Source: Collimonas arenae (lineage in GTDB: Bacteria; Pseudomonadota; Gammaproteobacteria; Burkholderiales; Burkholderiaceae_D). Taken from it: a stretch of DNA of 64,000 nt. The notes under the pieces were generated by a model, which made no database searches, was not told where the DNA came from, and was given only the letters and a program-made list of their open reading frames with translations. The stretch is taken from NCBI RefSeq assembly GCF_000786695.1, contig NZ_CP009962.1, forward strand, positions 3,968,001 through 4,032,000, read 5' to 3'. Positions 39,352 to 48,000 of the stretch are shown piece after piece. Every line of letters starts with the position of its first letter. Position 1 is the stretch's first letter. The position numbers were made by a program, and so were the translations under genes.

Positions 39352-40397
39352 TCCAGCGCCTGCTCGACAAGCCGCATCGCTTCCATTTTTTCCAGGCAGT
39401 GATGATGCTGGAACTGTGGCTGAAACGGAATGGCGTCCCGCATGAAGAGGCCGTCAGTGATTATCTGCGTTTCCAGAACACCGTGTCGCTGGGTTTTCCG
39501 CCGAGCGAAATCGAGGCGCTGGAAGTAAGGCCCAAGCTGACCCAGCAATCGGTGGAAGAGTTGCTGGAAGCCTTGCAGACCAACCAGCTCGACAGTATTT
39601 CGCTAACACCTGCGTTTCTCGGCTTTTTAGGCAGCAACGGCACGCTCCCGAGTCACTATTCGGAACGCATCGCCGCACATCAGTTGTATGAAAAGGATCA
39701 CGGCCCGCGCGCGTTCCTCGACGTCTTCTCGAATCGCGGCGTGGCGTTGTTTTTCAAGGCCTGGCGCAAATACCGCCTGGAGTTCAAGTACCAGATCGAC
39801 GGCAAGGACAGTTTCCTGCCCCTGCTGATGGCGCTGGCCGGTCTCGGCCATCGAACTTTGCGCGACCGCATGTCGGAAGACGGCGAGGGCTTGCTGGACG
39901 AATCGATCGGGCATTTCGCTGCAGCGATCCGGCACCGGCCACCGTCTGCCGCCTACATGCAGCGGGTCCTGTGCGAATATTTTGCGGTGCCGATCGCGAT
40001 TGAGCAATTTGTCGGCCACTGGTACGACGTGCCGCGCGATCAACAAACGGTGCTGGGAGCCACCAATGCGACGCTGGGCAGCGTGGCGATGGTTGGAGAG
40101 CGGGTCTGGCAGCGCGACTTGCGCATGCGTCTGAAGATAGGCCCGCTGCGCCGGAAGAATTTTGAAAATTTTCTGCCGGGCGGCACTGCCGCCATCGGCT
40201 TGCAGAAAATCCTGGCGATGTTCACCAGCTTTTTCCTGGAATATGAAGTACAGCTGATCCTGCGGGCGGACGAGGTGCAAAGCGTGACCTTGGACTCCGA
40301 CCGCGTGGGTGGGCAGCTCGGCTGGGATACGTTTGTCACCAGCAAGCCGGAAGTCAATGATCGCACCGACGTTTGTTACGAAATTCACTCACTTTGA
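39315..40397 (+). CDS. tssG: T6SS baseplate protein TssG
   Basis: TssG completes the TssEFG wedge. The 360-residue protein shows the conserved opening VIQRLLDKPHRFHFFQAVMM, the ALPAFLGFLGSNG-like TPAFLGFLGSNGTLPSHYSE, FLDVFSNRGVALFFKAWRKY and the later GERVWQRDLRMRLKIGPL. The start codon at 39315 lies inside tssF, a typical overlap for this pair. Confidence 0.95.
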   Translation: MLAAQRRFEPSVIQRLLDKPHRFHFFQAVMMLELWLKRNGVPHEEAVSDYLRFQNTVSLGFPPSEIEALEVRPKLTQQSVEELLEALQTNQLDSISLTPAFLGFLGSNGTLPSHYSERIAAHQLYEKDHGPRAFLDVFSNRGVALFFKAWRKYRLEFKYQIDGKDSFLPLLMALAGLGHRTLRDRMSEDGEGLLDESIGHFAAAIRHRPPSAAYMQRVLCEYFAVPIAIEQFVGHWYDVPRDQQTVLGATNATLGSVAMVGERVWQRDLRMRLKIGPLRRKNFENFLPGGTAAIGLQKILAMFTSFFLEYEVQLILRADEVQSVTLDSDRVGGQLGWDTFVTSKPEVNDRTDVCYEIHSL

Positions 40398-40421
40398 CCA
40401 TGCATGGATGGGAAGGCTTCA

Positions 40422-43121
40422 ATGAGCATTAATCTCAAAACCTTAATCAGCAAACTGAACGACACCTCGCGCCTGGCAGCGGAACGGGCAGCAAACATCT
40501 GCGTCGGCCGCGGCCAGTATGAAGTGGATATCGAGCATTTGTTCCTGGCCTTGCTGGAACAGCCGAAGAGCGATTTTGCGGTGATTGCGCATAAATGCGG
40601 CATCAGCCTCGCCGCACTCGAAAGCGATCTGCAGCATGAAATCGAACGCTTCAAAAGCGGCAACGCCCGCACCCCGGTATTCTCCCCTCACCTGCCCAAG
40701 TTGTTCGAGCATGCCTGGCTGATCGCCTCGCTCGACAACCAGTCCGGCCGCATCCGCAGCGGCCATTTGCTGCTGGCATTGCTGACCGAACCGGATCTGG
40801 TGCAACTGGCCTATCGCGGTTCCAAGCTATTCATCAAGTTCAAGCTGGATGACCTTAAGCATGACCTAGCGAAGTTGACCGAGGGCTCACAAGAAAGCAC
40901 TATCGATAGTAACAGCGCTTCCACTGAAGACGACGGCGGCGACCCGGTGCAGGAGCTGACCACCAAAGGCGAAGCGTCGAAAACCCCATCGCTGGACAAG
41001 TTCACCACCAACCTGACCCAGCGCGCGCGCGAAGGCAAGGTCGATCCGGTGATCGGCCGCGATGCCGAAATCCGCCAGACCATCGACATCCTGATGCGGC
41101 GCCGGCAAAACAATCCTATCCTGACCGGCGAAGCCGGCGTCGGCAAAACCGCAGTGGTGGAAGGCTTGGCGCTGCGCATCGCGCAAAAAGACGTGCCCGA
41201 CGTGCTGCAAGGGGTGGAAGTGCATACCCTCGACATGGGCCTGCTGCAAGCCGGCGCCAGCGTCAAGGGCGAGTTTGAAAACCGCCTGAAAAGCGTGATC
41301 GACGAAGTCAAGAAGAGCTCGCACGCCATCATCCTGTTCATCGACGAAGCCCACACCATGATCGGCGCTGGCGGCCAGGCCGGCCAGAACGACGCCGCCA
41401 ACCTGCTGAAACCGGCGCTGGCGCGCGGCGAACTGCGCACCATTGCCGCCACCACCTGGAGCGAGTACAAGAAATACTTCGAGAAAGACGCAGCCCTGGC
41501 CCGCCGTTTCCAGGTCGTCAAAGTCGAAGAGCCAAGCGAAGAACTGGCCTGCGCCATGCTGCGCGGCATGGCGCCGCTGATGGAAAAGCACTTCGGCGTG
41601 CGCGTCTTCGACGATGCCATTACCGAGGCGGTGCGCCTGTCGCACCGCTACATCAGCGGCCGCCAGTTGCCGGACAAAGCCATCAGCGTACTTGATACCG
41701 CCTGCGCCAAGGTCGCACTGGGCCAGAACGCGACGCCGGCCTTGATCGAGAACATCGTCAAGAAGCTGGATCGTCTGGTGGCGGAACTGAACTCGCTCGA
41801 ACGTGAATCGAACGCCGGCGGCAAACATGCCGAGCGCCTCAAGGAATTGCGTGAGCTGCAAAGCACGCTGAATGCAGAACTGGCGATCCACCGCGAACGC
41901 TGGGAAAAAGAAAAAGCGCTGACTGATCGCATCAAGGCGGCCCGCACTGAACTGGAAGCGATCCCCGCGGCCGAACAAACCGCGGCAGACGACAGCACCA
42001 AGCCGTCCAAGAAAGCCGCCAAGGACAGCAAGGAAAACCAGGAACTGGCCAAGCTGATCGAAGAACTGAAGCTGCTGCAGGGCGAAACACCAATGGTGCC
42101 GGTGCAGGTCGACGGCCTGGTCGTGGCGGAAATCGTCGCCAGCTGGACCGGCATCCCGCTCGGAAAGATGGTCAAGGATGAAATCAAGACCGTGATCAAC
42201 CTCGGTTCGCTGCTGCACGAGCGCGTGCTCGGTCAGCCGCATGCGATCGAAGCGGTGGCGCAGCGCGTGCGTACTTCGCGCGCCAACCTGGACGATCCGA
42301 ACAAACCCAAGGGCGTGTTCCTGTTCGTCGGCCCGTCCGGCGTCGGCAAGACCGAAACCGCGCTGGCGCTGGCCGACGTGCTGTACGGCGGCGAACGCAA
42401 GCTGGTCACCATCAACATGAGCGAATACCAGGAAGCACACAGCGTCTCCGGCCTGAAAGGCTCGCCGCCGGGTTATGTCGGCTACGGCGAAGGCGGCGTC
42501 CTGACCGAAGCGGTGCGCCGCAATCCGTACAGCGTGGTGCTGCTCGACGAGGTAGAGAAAGCCCATCCTGACGTGCTCGAACTGTTCTTCCAGGTCTTCG
42601 ACAAAGGCGTTCTGGACGACGCCGAAGGCCGCGAAATCGACTTCAAGAACACCATCATCATCCTCACCAGCAATGTCGCCTCCAGCCTGATCATGCAAAG
42701 CTGCCTCAACAAGGCCGCGGCGGAACTGCCGAGCACCGACGACCTCGAACAGGCAATCCGGCCGCAGCTGGTGAAAGCCTTCAAGCCGGCCTTCCTCGGC
42801 CGCCTGAAAGTGATCCCCTACTACCCGATCTCCGACGACGTACTGGTGGAGATCATCAACCTCAAGCTGGGACGCATCCAGAAACGCATCGCCATCAACC
42901 ACAAGGCCGAATTCAGCTACGACGAGCCGCTGGTCGAAGCGGTGCTGGCGCGCTGCACCGAAGTCGATTCCGGCGCCCGCAACGTCGACAACATCCTCAA
43001 CGGTACGCTGTTGCCAGAAATTGCCGAAACCGTGCTGGCCAAGATGGCCGAAGGCGGCAGCATCGCCAAGATCAAGGTCACTGCCAACAAGCAGGGGCAA
43101 TTCAAGTACGCGATTAAATAA
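40422..43121 (+). CDS. tssH: T6SS sheath-recycling AAA+ ATPase ClpV
   Basis: ClpV takes apart the contracted sheath. The 899-residue protein has the N-terminal sheath-binding domain (start MSINLKTLISKLN, with EHLFLALLEQ), a first AAA+ domain with Walker A GEAGVGKTA near residue 235, a middle coiled-coil region (about 410-530) and a second AAA+ domain with Walker A GPSGVGKTE near residue 637. An extra Lys/Ala/Asp-rich piece (KPSKKAAKDSKENQ) lies at the end of the middle region. The ATG at 40422 follows GGAAGG, so the six upstream in-frame codons are left out. Confidence 0.96.
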   Translation: MSINLKTLISKLNDTSRLAAERAANICVGRGQYEVDIEHLFLALLEQPKSDFAVIAHKCGISLAALESDLQHEIERFKSGNARTPVFSPHLPKLFEHAWLIASLDNQSGRIRSGHLLLALLTEPDLVQLAYRGSKLFIKFKLDDLKHDLAKLTEGSQESTIDSNSASTEDDGGDPVQELTTKGEASKTPSLDKFTTNLTQRAREGKVDPVIGRDAEIRQTIDILMRRRQNNPILTGEAGVGKTAVVEGLALRIAQKDVPDVLQGVEVHTLDMGLLQAGASVKGEFENRLKSVIDEVKKSSHAIILFIDEAHTMIGAGGQAGQNDAANLLKPALARGELRTIAATTWSEYKKYFEKDAALARRFQVVKVEEPSEELACAMLRGMAPLMEKHFGVRVFDDAITEAVRLSHRYISGRQLPDKAISVLDTACAKVALGQNATPALIENIVKKLDRLVAELNSLERESNAGGKHAERLKELRELQSTLNAELAIHRERWEKEKALTDRIKAARTELEAIPAAEQTAADDSTKPSKKAAKDSKENQELAKLIEELKLLQGETPMVPVQVDGLVVAEIVASWTGIPLGKMVKDEIKTVINLGSLLHERVLGQPHAIEAVAQRVRTSRANLDDPNKPKGVFLFVGPSGVGKTETALALADVLYGGERKLVTINMSEYQEAHSVSGLKGSPPGYVGYGEGGVLTEAVRRNPYSVVLLDEVEKAHPDVLELFFQVFDKGVLDDAEGREIDFKNTIIILTSNVASSLIMQSCLNKAAAELPSTDDLEQAIRPQLVKAFKPAFLGRLKVIPYYPISDDVLVEIINLKLGRIQKRIAINHKAEFSYDEPLVEAVLARCTEVDSGARNVDNILNGTLLPEIAETVLAKMAEGGSIAKIKVTANKQGQFKYAIK

Positions 43122-43135
43122 AACCAGGAGAAATC

Positions 43136-43504
43136 ATGGATGCAGCAACCAAACAGAAAATTCTGAAACAGTGCTATTCGAAACGCTTCGACGAGAAATA
43201 CAGTCGCAAGCACCAGTACCAGGATAAGGCGACGGATGTGCGAAATTTCGTCAAGCTGACGCCGGCGGATATTGTTGATTTACTGGATACGCCCACTGCC
43301 GCTGCTCGCTCACAGGCGCGCGGCTTGCTGCAGCTGATGCAGGGACGGCCTTGGCTACCTTCGGCAGCGCCGCATGAAGGCGGAACTGGGGATCAGCGTG
43401 GGGTGGATACTAATCTGCATATCACGCTGAAGGTGGGGGATAAGAGTTATCACTTGCGGTGTAAGGAACTGCCTGTTTTGCATGTAATCCAGATCACAGG
43501 GTAA
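43136..43504 (+). CDS. Unrecognised 122-residue protein after clpV
   Basis: I do not recognise this gene. The protein is soluble, without signal peptide or membrane segment. Its N-terminal 35 residues are rich in Lys/Gln/Tyr (KQKILKQCYSKRFDEKYSRK), the middle has a helix-like TPADIVDLLDTPTAAARSQA, and the end has a strand-like NLHITLKVGDKSYHLRCKEL. AGGAGA lies 4 bases before the ATG and the gene follows tssH by 14 bases, so it is the last gene of the plus-strand T6SS operon. Codon use at its 3' end (GGG, GGA, TTG) is less biased than in clpV. It may be a T6SS accessory or cargo-related protein. Confidence 0.7.
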   Translation: MDAATKQKILKQCYSKRFDEKYSRKHQYQDKATDVRNFVKLTPADIVDLLDTPTAAARSQARGLLQLMQGRPWLPSAAPHEGGTGDQRGVDTNLHITLKVGDKSYHLRCKELPVLHVIQITG

Positions 43505-43532
43505 CCGCCTGGATATTTGCCAATCTTTATCT

Positions 43533-43859
43533 ATGAATTGGCCAATCGGTAAGTCACTTACTCTGGCTTGAGTCAGCCCCGTTACGAAGCCATTTGGTTT
43601 TTCTATTCGGGAGCGGCTATTCAGCTCTGATAGCAAAACACCGAGCTTGTCCAGTAATGGCGCAAGCAGAAATCTGTCGGGCGATTCAAGCGCAAACCTG
43701 GACTGCGATCTACCGAGCTATTTTACCAATAAGGCCAGCGTTGTTTTGACCATCGCTGACAAGACATGGCAGCCTTTTGGTGGCACACCTGTGCTCGGGG
43801 TGACAGAGCATAGCTTCTCGTACAACATGATCCTACCGTTAATCGCCCGAGGCGATTAA
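43533..43859 (+). pseudogene. Probable decayed gene with an in-frame TGA
   Basis: From the ATG at 43533 the frame reads MNWPIGKSLTLA, meets TGA at 43569-43571, and then stays open for 95 codons to the TAA at 43857. The second part contains SVVLTIADKTWQPFGG and TPVLGVTEHSFSYNMIL, which look like real beta-strand protein sequence. The shorter frame starting with TTG at 43647 (70 residues) has no ribosome binding site. I do not recognise the family. The most likely reading is a remnant of an older effector or immunity gene at the variable end of the operon. Confidence 0.4.
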
Positions 43860-43863
43860 CGGT
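43835..43863. repeat. 13-bp perfect hairpin over the stop codon
   Basis: ACCGTTAATCGCC and its exact complement are separated by only CGA. The right arm contains the TAA stop of the plus-strand frame, and the same bases form the stop of a minus-strand open frame (43856-44023). No T-run follows on either side. Confidence 0.75.
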
Positions 43864-44155
43864 TCATGGTTCCCGGATAATTCCTGAATATCAAGCACCA
43901 CCAAATAATTAATTTCTCATGTACCTGATGATTGGTGCGACCAAGTGCATGTTCGTCGTCACCTGCCCACAAAAAATTAAGTGTGCCCGAATTCACGTCA
44001 TTAGTCTGGTCAGCAACATATTGTCAAAAAAAATAACCATATAATAAAGCTCGCGCTTTACTGCGGACGCAGAAATTACCTGAGCTCGTGAAATATTTTT
44101 TTAACAAGCTGAGCGTTAATGCAGTCTCGTGGAATTATTTTCTGAACCATTAATA
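43860..44155. other. Gene-poor, AT-rich gap between the T6SS operon and the effector module
   Basis: No confident gene is present. On the minus strand 55 codons are open (43856-44023; a GTG at 43996 would give 46 residues, with NFLWAGDDEHALGRTNHQ), possibly a scrap of an earlier toxin or immunity gene. A 6-4-6 dyad TAAAGC-TCGC-GCTTTA lies near 44046-44061. Confidence 0.35.
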
Positions 44156-44164
44156 TTAATGGTT
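44145..44164. repeat. 20-bp perfect palindrome at the end of the LRR gene
   Basis: AACCATTAAT followed directly by ATTAATGGTT. The stop codon of the LRR gene lies inside it (44156-44158). Confidence 0.75.
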
Positions 44165-45007
44165 TAGCAGGTTGTTAATTTCTGATTTTGTGTGGCTATA
44201 ATGTTTTTTATCTGGGTAAAAATCCACCATCTTTAACGATTTAACCTTTAAAACGGGATTTAGATCTCCATCTTTTAAATTCCAAAACTTAAGAAAATTG
44301 AGCTTCTTCATCCCAGCAATAAACGAAATCGAGTCCAAATCAGACAGGAACAGTCTCTCGATAGAGTTATTGGATGATAAAAATGAAAAATCATTTAGAA
44401 GTTTACATTTCTCTATATATAAATTTTCTAAGTTCTTTAATTTACCTATTGAAGATATATCTTCCAGTTTGGAACAATGGTCGATTTTCACATCTATCAA
44501 CTTCGACAACATCTCGATACCGGACAAGGTTTTTACAGTCCCGCCACTTAGCCGCAGCTCTCGTAAAGAAGTCAACCCCTCAAGAAGAAAGCAATCATTA
44601 TTACTCAAAGAAGTTATTAGAAGATGCTTTAAATTTTTTAAGGAAGAAAATCCGGTTGGCACATCGTTATATTTAAAATAAAGAACTTCAAGCTGTGGCA
44701 ATTTTGAAAAATCTATTTTAATTTTCTTGTCTTGATAAGATAACTTACTTAGATTTTCCAATGTATATATTTCATCAATTTGTATTTTTGAAATTTTAAA
44801 ATTGTCCGATATTGATAGCGACTGAATAACTTTATTGTTCGCGAGCGGTGTTAAATCCAGATCATAACTACCCCCACTTTGTTCATTTAACTCATGCACT
44901 CTAATTGCGGTACATTTTTTTTTCGCTGCGTAGGACAATCCTTGTTCAATAAAACGAGGGTCAACTTCTAATTCTTGTATATCTTCATTAAAATTAAATT
45001 TTTTCAT
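44156..45007 (-). CDS. Leucine-rich-repeat protein, probable immunity protein to the Rhs toxin
   Basis: The 283-residue protein has no signal peptide and consists largely of irregular leucine-rich repeats of 21-24 residues, for example LTSLRELRLSGGTVKTLSGI, LKNLENLYIEKCKLLNDFSF and KLNFLKFWNL. It begins 7 bases after the Rhs gene on the same strand, the standard place of the matching immunity gene. Base composition is strikingly AT-rich (12 G/C of 60 at 44701-44760), unlike its neighbours, and shared with the toxin tip, a sign that the pair was acquired together. LRR proteins are known as immunity proteins in polymorphic toxin systems; the role here is inferred from place and composition. Confidence 0.7.
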   Translation of the reverse strand: MKKFNFNEDIQELEVDPRFIEQGLSYAAKKKCTAIRVHELNEQSGGSYDLDLTPLANNKVIQSLSISDNFKISKIQIDEIYTLENLSKLSYQDKKIKIDFSKLPQLEVLYFKYNDVPTGFSSLKNLKHLLITSLSNNDCFLLEGLTSLRELRLSGGTVKTLSGIEMLSKLIDVKIDHCSKLEDISSIGKLKNLENLYIEKCKLLNDFSFLSSNNSIERLFLSDLDSISFIAGMKKLNFLKFWNLKDGDLNPVLKVKSLKMVDFYPDKKHYSHTKSEINNLLNH

Positions 45008-45014
45008 ATTTTTC

Positions 45015-48000
45015 CTAACACCGACCAGGTTTAGCTTGAGTAGAATTTTTATATTCCCTATCTAATTTATTGGCGAGCCTATCCACCTTTCTTTTTGTTT
45101 TCAAATCTGCTGCCATGTATTTCTTCCTTCCAGGCGAATTCATAGATGGGCTATTTGCAAAATTTGGGGAAAGTCGGGCATTATATTTTTCCATCATTTT
45201 ATACTCCACCATAAAACCCAATTTACTAGAGCCACCGTAAGACCTAAAATCTATGTGTGCCGATTTGGTTGCGTTAGCCACCCCACCTATTCTCGCCCTC
45301 ATTGAACTTTTCATTCTATCTATCGGACCCTTACCAATATAAGATGTTGTTCCATCCGTAAAGATATAAGTCCCTGTCAGCCCCCATGGATCAATCCAAG
45401 AAAGCGGATTGGGTCCATAGGAATAGAGGTTTTCCCCTCCATGCAATCCAATAGGGTCCTGCCCGACAAACTGGCCAATATTTGGATCATAGTAGCGATA
45501 CCGATTGTAATGCAGCTCTGTTTCATCGTCTTTGTACTGTCCCTGAAAACAGATCGGATTATCCACGGCAAGCGTTTGCTGTGACTGTCTCCCCCCCCAT
45601 GTCGTGTAGCTGGCCGACCAGACCACTTGTCCACTGCTATCAGTCAGTCTGATCGGACAACCATTAGGATCGTTGTGATAGTGGAAGACACCGTAGCTTG
45701 TCTGATCCTCCGTCGATTCTGCATTGCTGACGGTGATCTCTAATGGGGTACCTGCCGCTGTTGTTGGCTCAACAGCCGTTTGTGTAAAGGCAGTGGACGC
45801 TCGGCCTGTATTGCCACCCAGTTGCATCCCAACACCCAATCCTGCAAGATTGGCTTGGCGATTGCCCTCCACTGCCATGAACGCGACTTCACCCTGCTGA
45901 CCGAGTCGGACACTGCCCAATCCTCCCATCCCACCCAATCCACCGATACCACCAACAGCGGTTCCCGTTAAATCTGATAAAACGTGGGGTAGCGGCGTTG
46001 TTACAGGAACAGATGTTATCGGCGCGCGCACAGGCGGTTTGGATAGCTTGGTCTGCCGATCAATCAGGGCCAGCGGCACAAACGTACCCGGATAATAGAC
46101 AAATTCCCTCACCCGGTTGTGAAGTGTCTTTAGTGCAGAAAGCCGTTTACGCGCCGCCATTAAATCAGCTACATTGCCGGCCGACCAGATATCAGCGCTC
46201 TGAACATCGTTGCAGTGCCGCACTTCGCCCAGCAGGGCATCGTCATCCCAAAAGAACCAGGTGGTATGAGTCGGGTTGCGTTTGAATACCCGACGCCCGA
46301 GCGGATCGTAGCCATAACGGGTCACCTGACCCGCCTTGATACTTTCGATCAGACGTTGGTTGGCGTCCCAACGCAATTGCATGGCGGGATCTGTAACTGC
46401 AGTAGAAACAGGTGAATCTGTCGACGATGTTGGGCCACCACCTCTTCGGACCAGGTTGCCAGCGCGGTCGAATACGTAATGTGTACCTTCGTGGCTCCCT
46501 TCCCGGGTCCACAGGACTTCGGCTTGGCTTTCTCCGCCGGCTGCCTGCTTAATTTCCAATCGGCGGATCTGCGTGCGCAACCGGTCGCCAGCAGGATCAT
46601 TGAAGAAGTCAGTCACCGTTCTGACCGGATCTGTGTGGCGCAGAAGATTGCCCAGAGGATCATAGTGGTACAGGTCGCTGCCATGCTCGCTATCGCTGCT
46701 CCGGGTCCGGTTACCGGCGCGGTCATATCCGTAACTGGTGGCGAACAATGGCACCTGGTCGCGCAGGACGGTCTGGGCGGTCAGTTGGTCGTTCGCGTCA
46801 TAACGCAGTTGACGCTGGATGCTACTGCTCAAATGTTCTTTGATGGCGCGCCCCAGCGCATCACGTTCGATCAGAATGGGTGGCTCATCGTTGACGGCGA
46901 TGGTCGCCACCTGATCACGCAGATCGTAGGTGGCAACGACCTTGTTCCCGGTACAGGTTTGCCGCGATAACCAGTTGCCGGCCTCGTCGTAGAGGTATTT
47001 AATCTGAAATCCATCCTGTACTTCTTCGCTGAGACGGCCGTCTGCGTCGAACTTTCGCAGAATGTGCCGATACGGATTGCGCATCTCGACGAGCGCGCCG
47101 TTTCTATCGTAGCTGAAGGTTTCGTGGATTTGCTGCGCTGGATGGTCGCTGTCAGGCAGAGTTTTTTTGATGACGCGGCCCAAGCGGTCGGTTGCGTAGG
47201 TAATGACCCGACCCAACGGATCGGTAGTACTCAGCAAGCTGCCGTCGGCATTGTAACAATAGTGGCGCGACTGCTCCCAGTAATCAATTTCTTCGATAAT
47301 GCGACCCAGCGCATCACGTCTGAGCTGGTAGCTTTCGTTGCTCTGGTTGATCAGTCCGATCAGTTGCTCTTCGGTGTCATAGAGATACTGCATGATGTGG
47401 CCATCGGCCTGCACGCGTCCGCTGAGCTGACCGGTACCCATATACTCCAGCTTCGTTCGAGCACCGTTCTGGTCTGTATAGCTAACTAACTGATCTTCTG
47501 CATCGTAGTCGCAATGGACGCTAGTGCCGTCGACCTGGCGCGTCTGTAACAATCTCCCTTTGGCATCATAGCGATATTCGATGATGTCACCGGCTGGATC
47601 GGTGTGCCGCATCAAGCAACCCAGTGCATCACTCTCAAAATAGCTGCGATGGCCGAGTGCATCGGTCAGATGCAATAGGTTGCCGTAGCGATCAAAAGCA
47701 AGCGCTGTGACAGCGCCGCGCGGGTTGACATGGGTTACAAGTTGGCCATGGACGTCGTAGGTAAAATTCGAGCACGCACCCATGGGGGTGCTTTGCTCCA
47801 GCAGTAAGCCGTGCTCATCCCAGCTGTACCGCCAGTGCTGACCGAGCGGGTTGACTACCTCAGTAATGCGATTAGCATCGTCAAATGCCATCACAATTGC
47901 GCTGTCGTCGGGCTGCAGTAATTTCAACAAATTGCCGCGCTCATCATATTCAAATTCAGTGCGCGCTCCGACCGGATCGACTACTGCCGTAGTACGCCCC

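Noticed and set aside
40887..43100. 737-codon minus-strand frame opposite clpV
   Set aside because: Shadow of clpV produced by its biased codon use; the plus strand encodes complete Walker motifs.
43505..45015. Insertion sequence remnants around the AT-rich patch
   Set aside because: I found no transposase-like frame, terminal inverted repeats or target duplication; base composition alone fits toxin-tip exchange.
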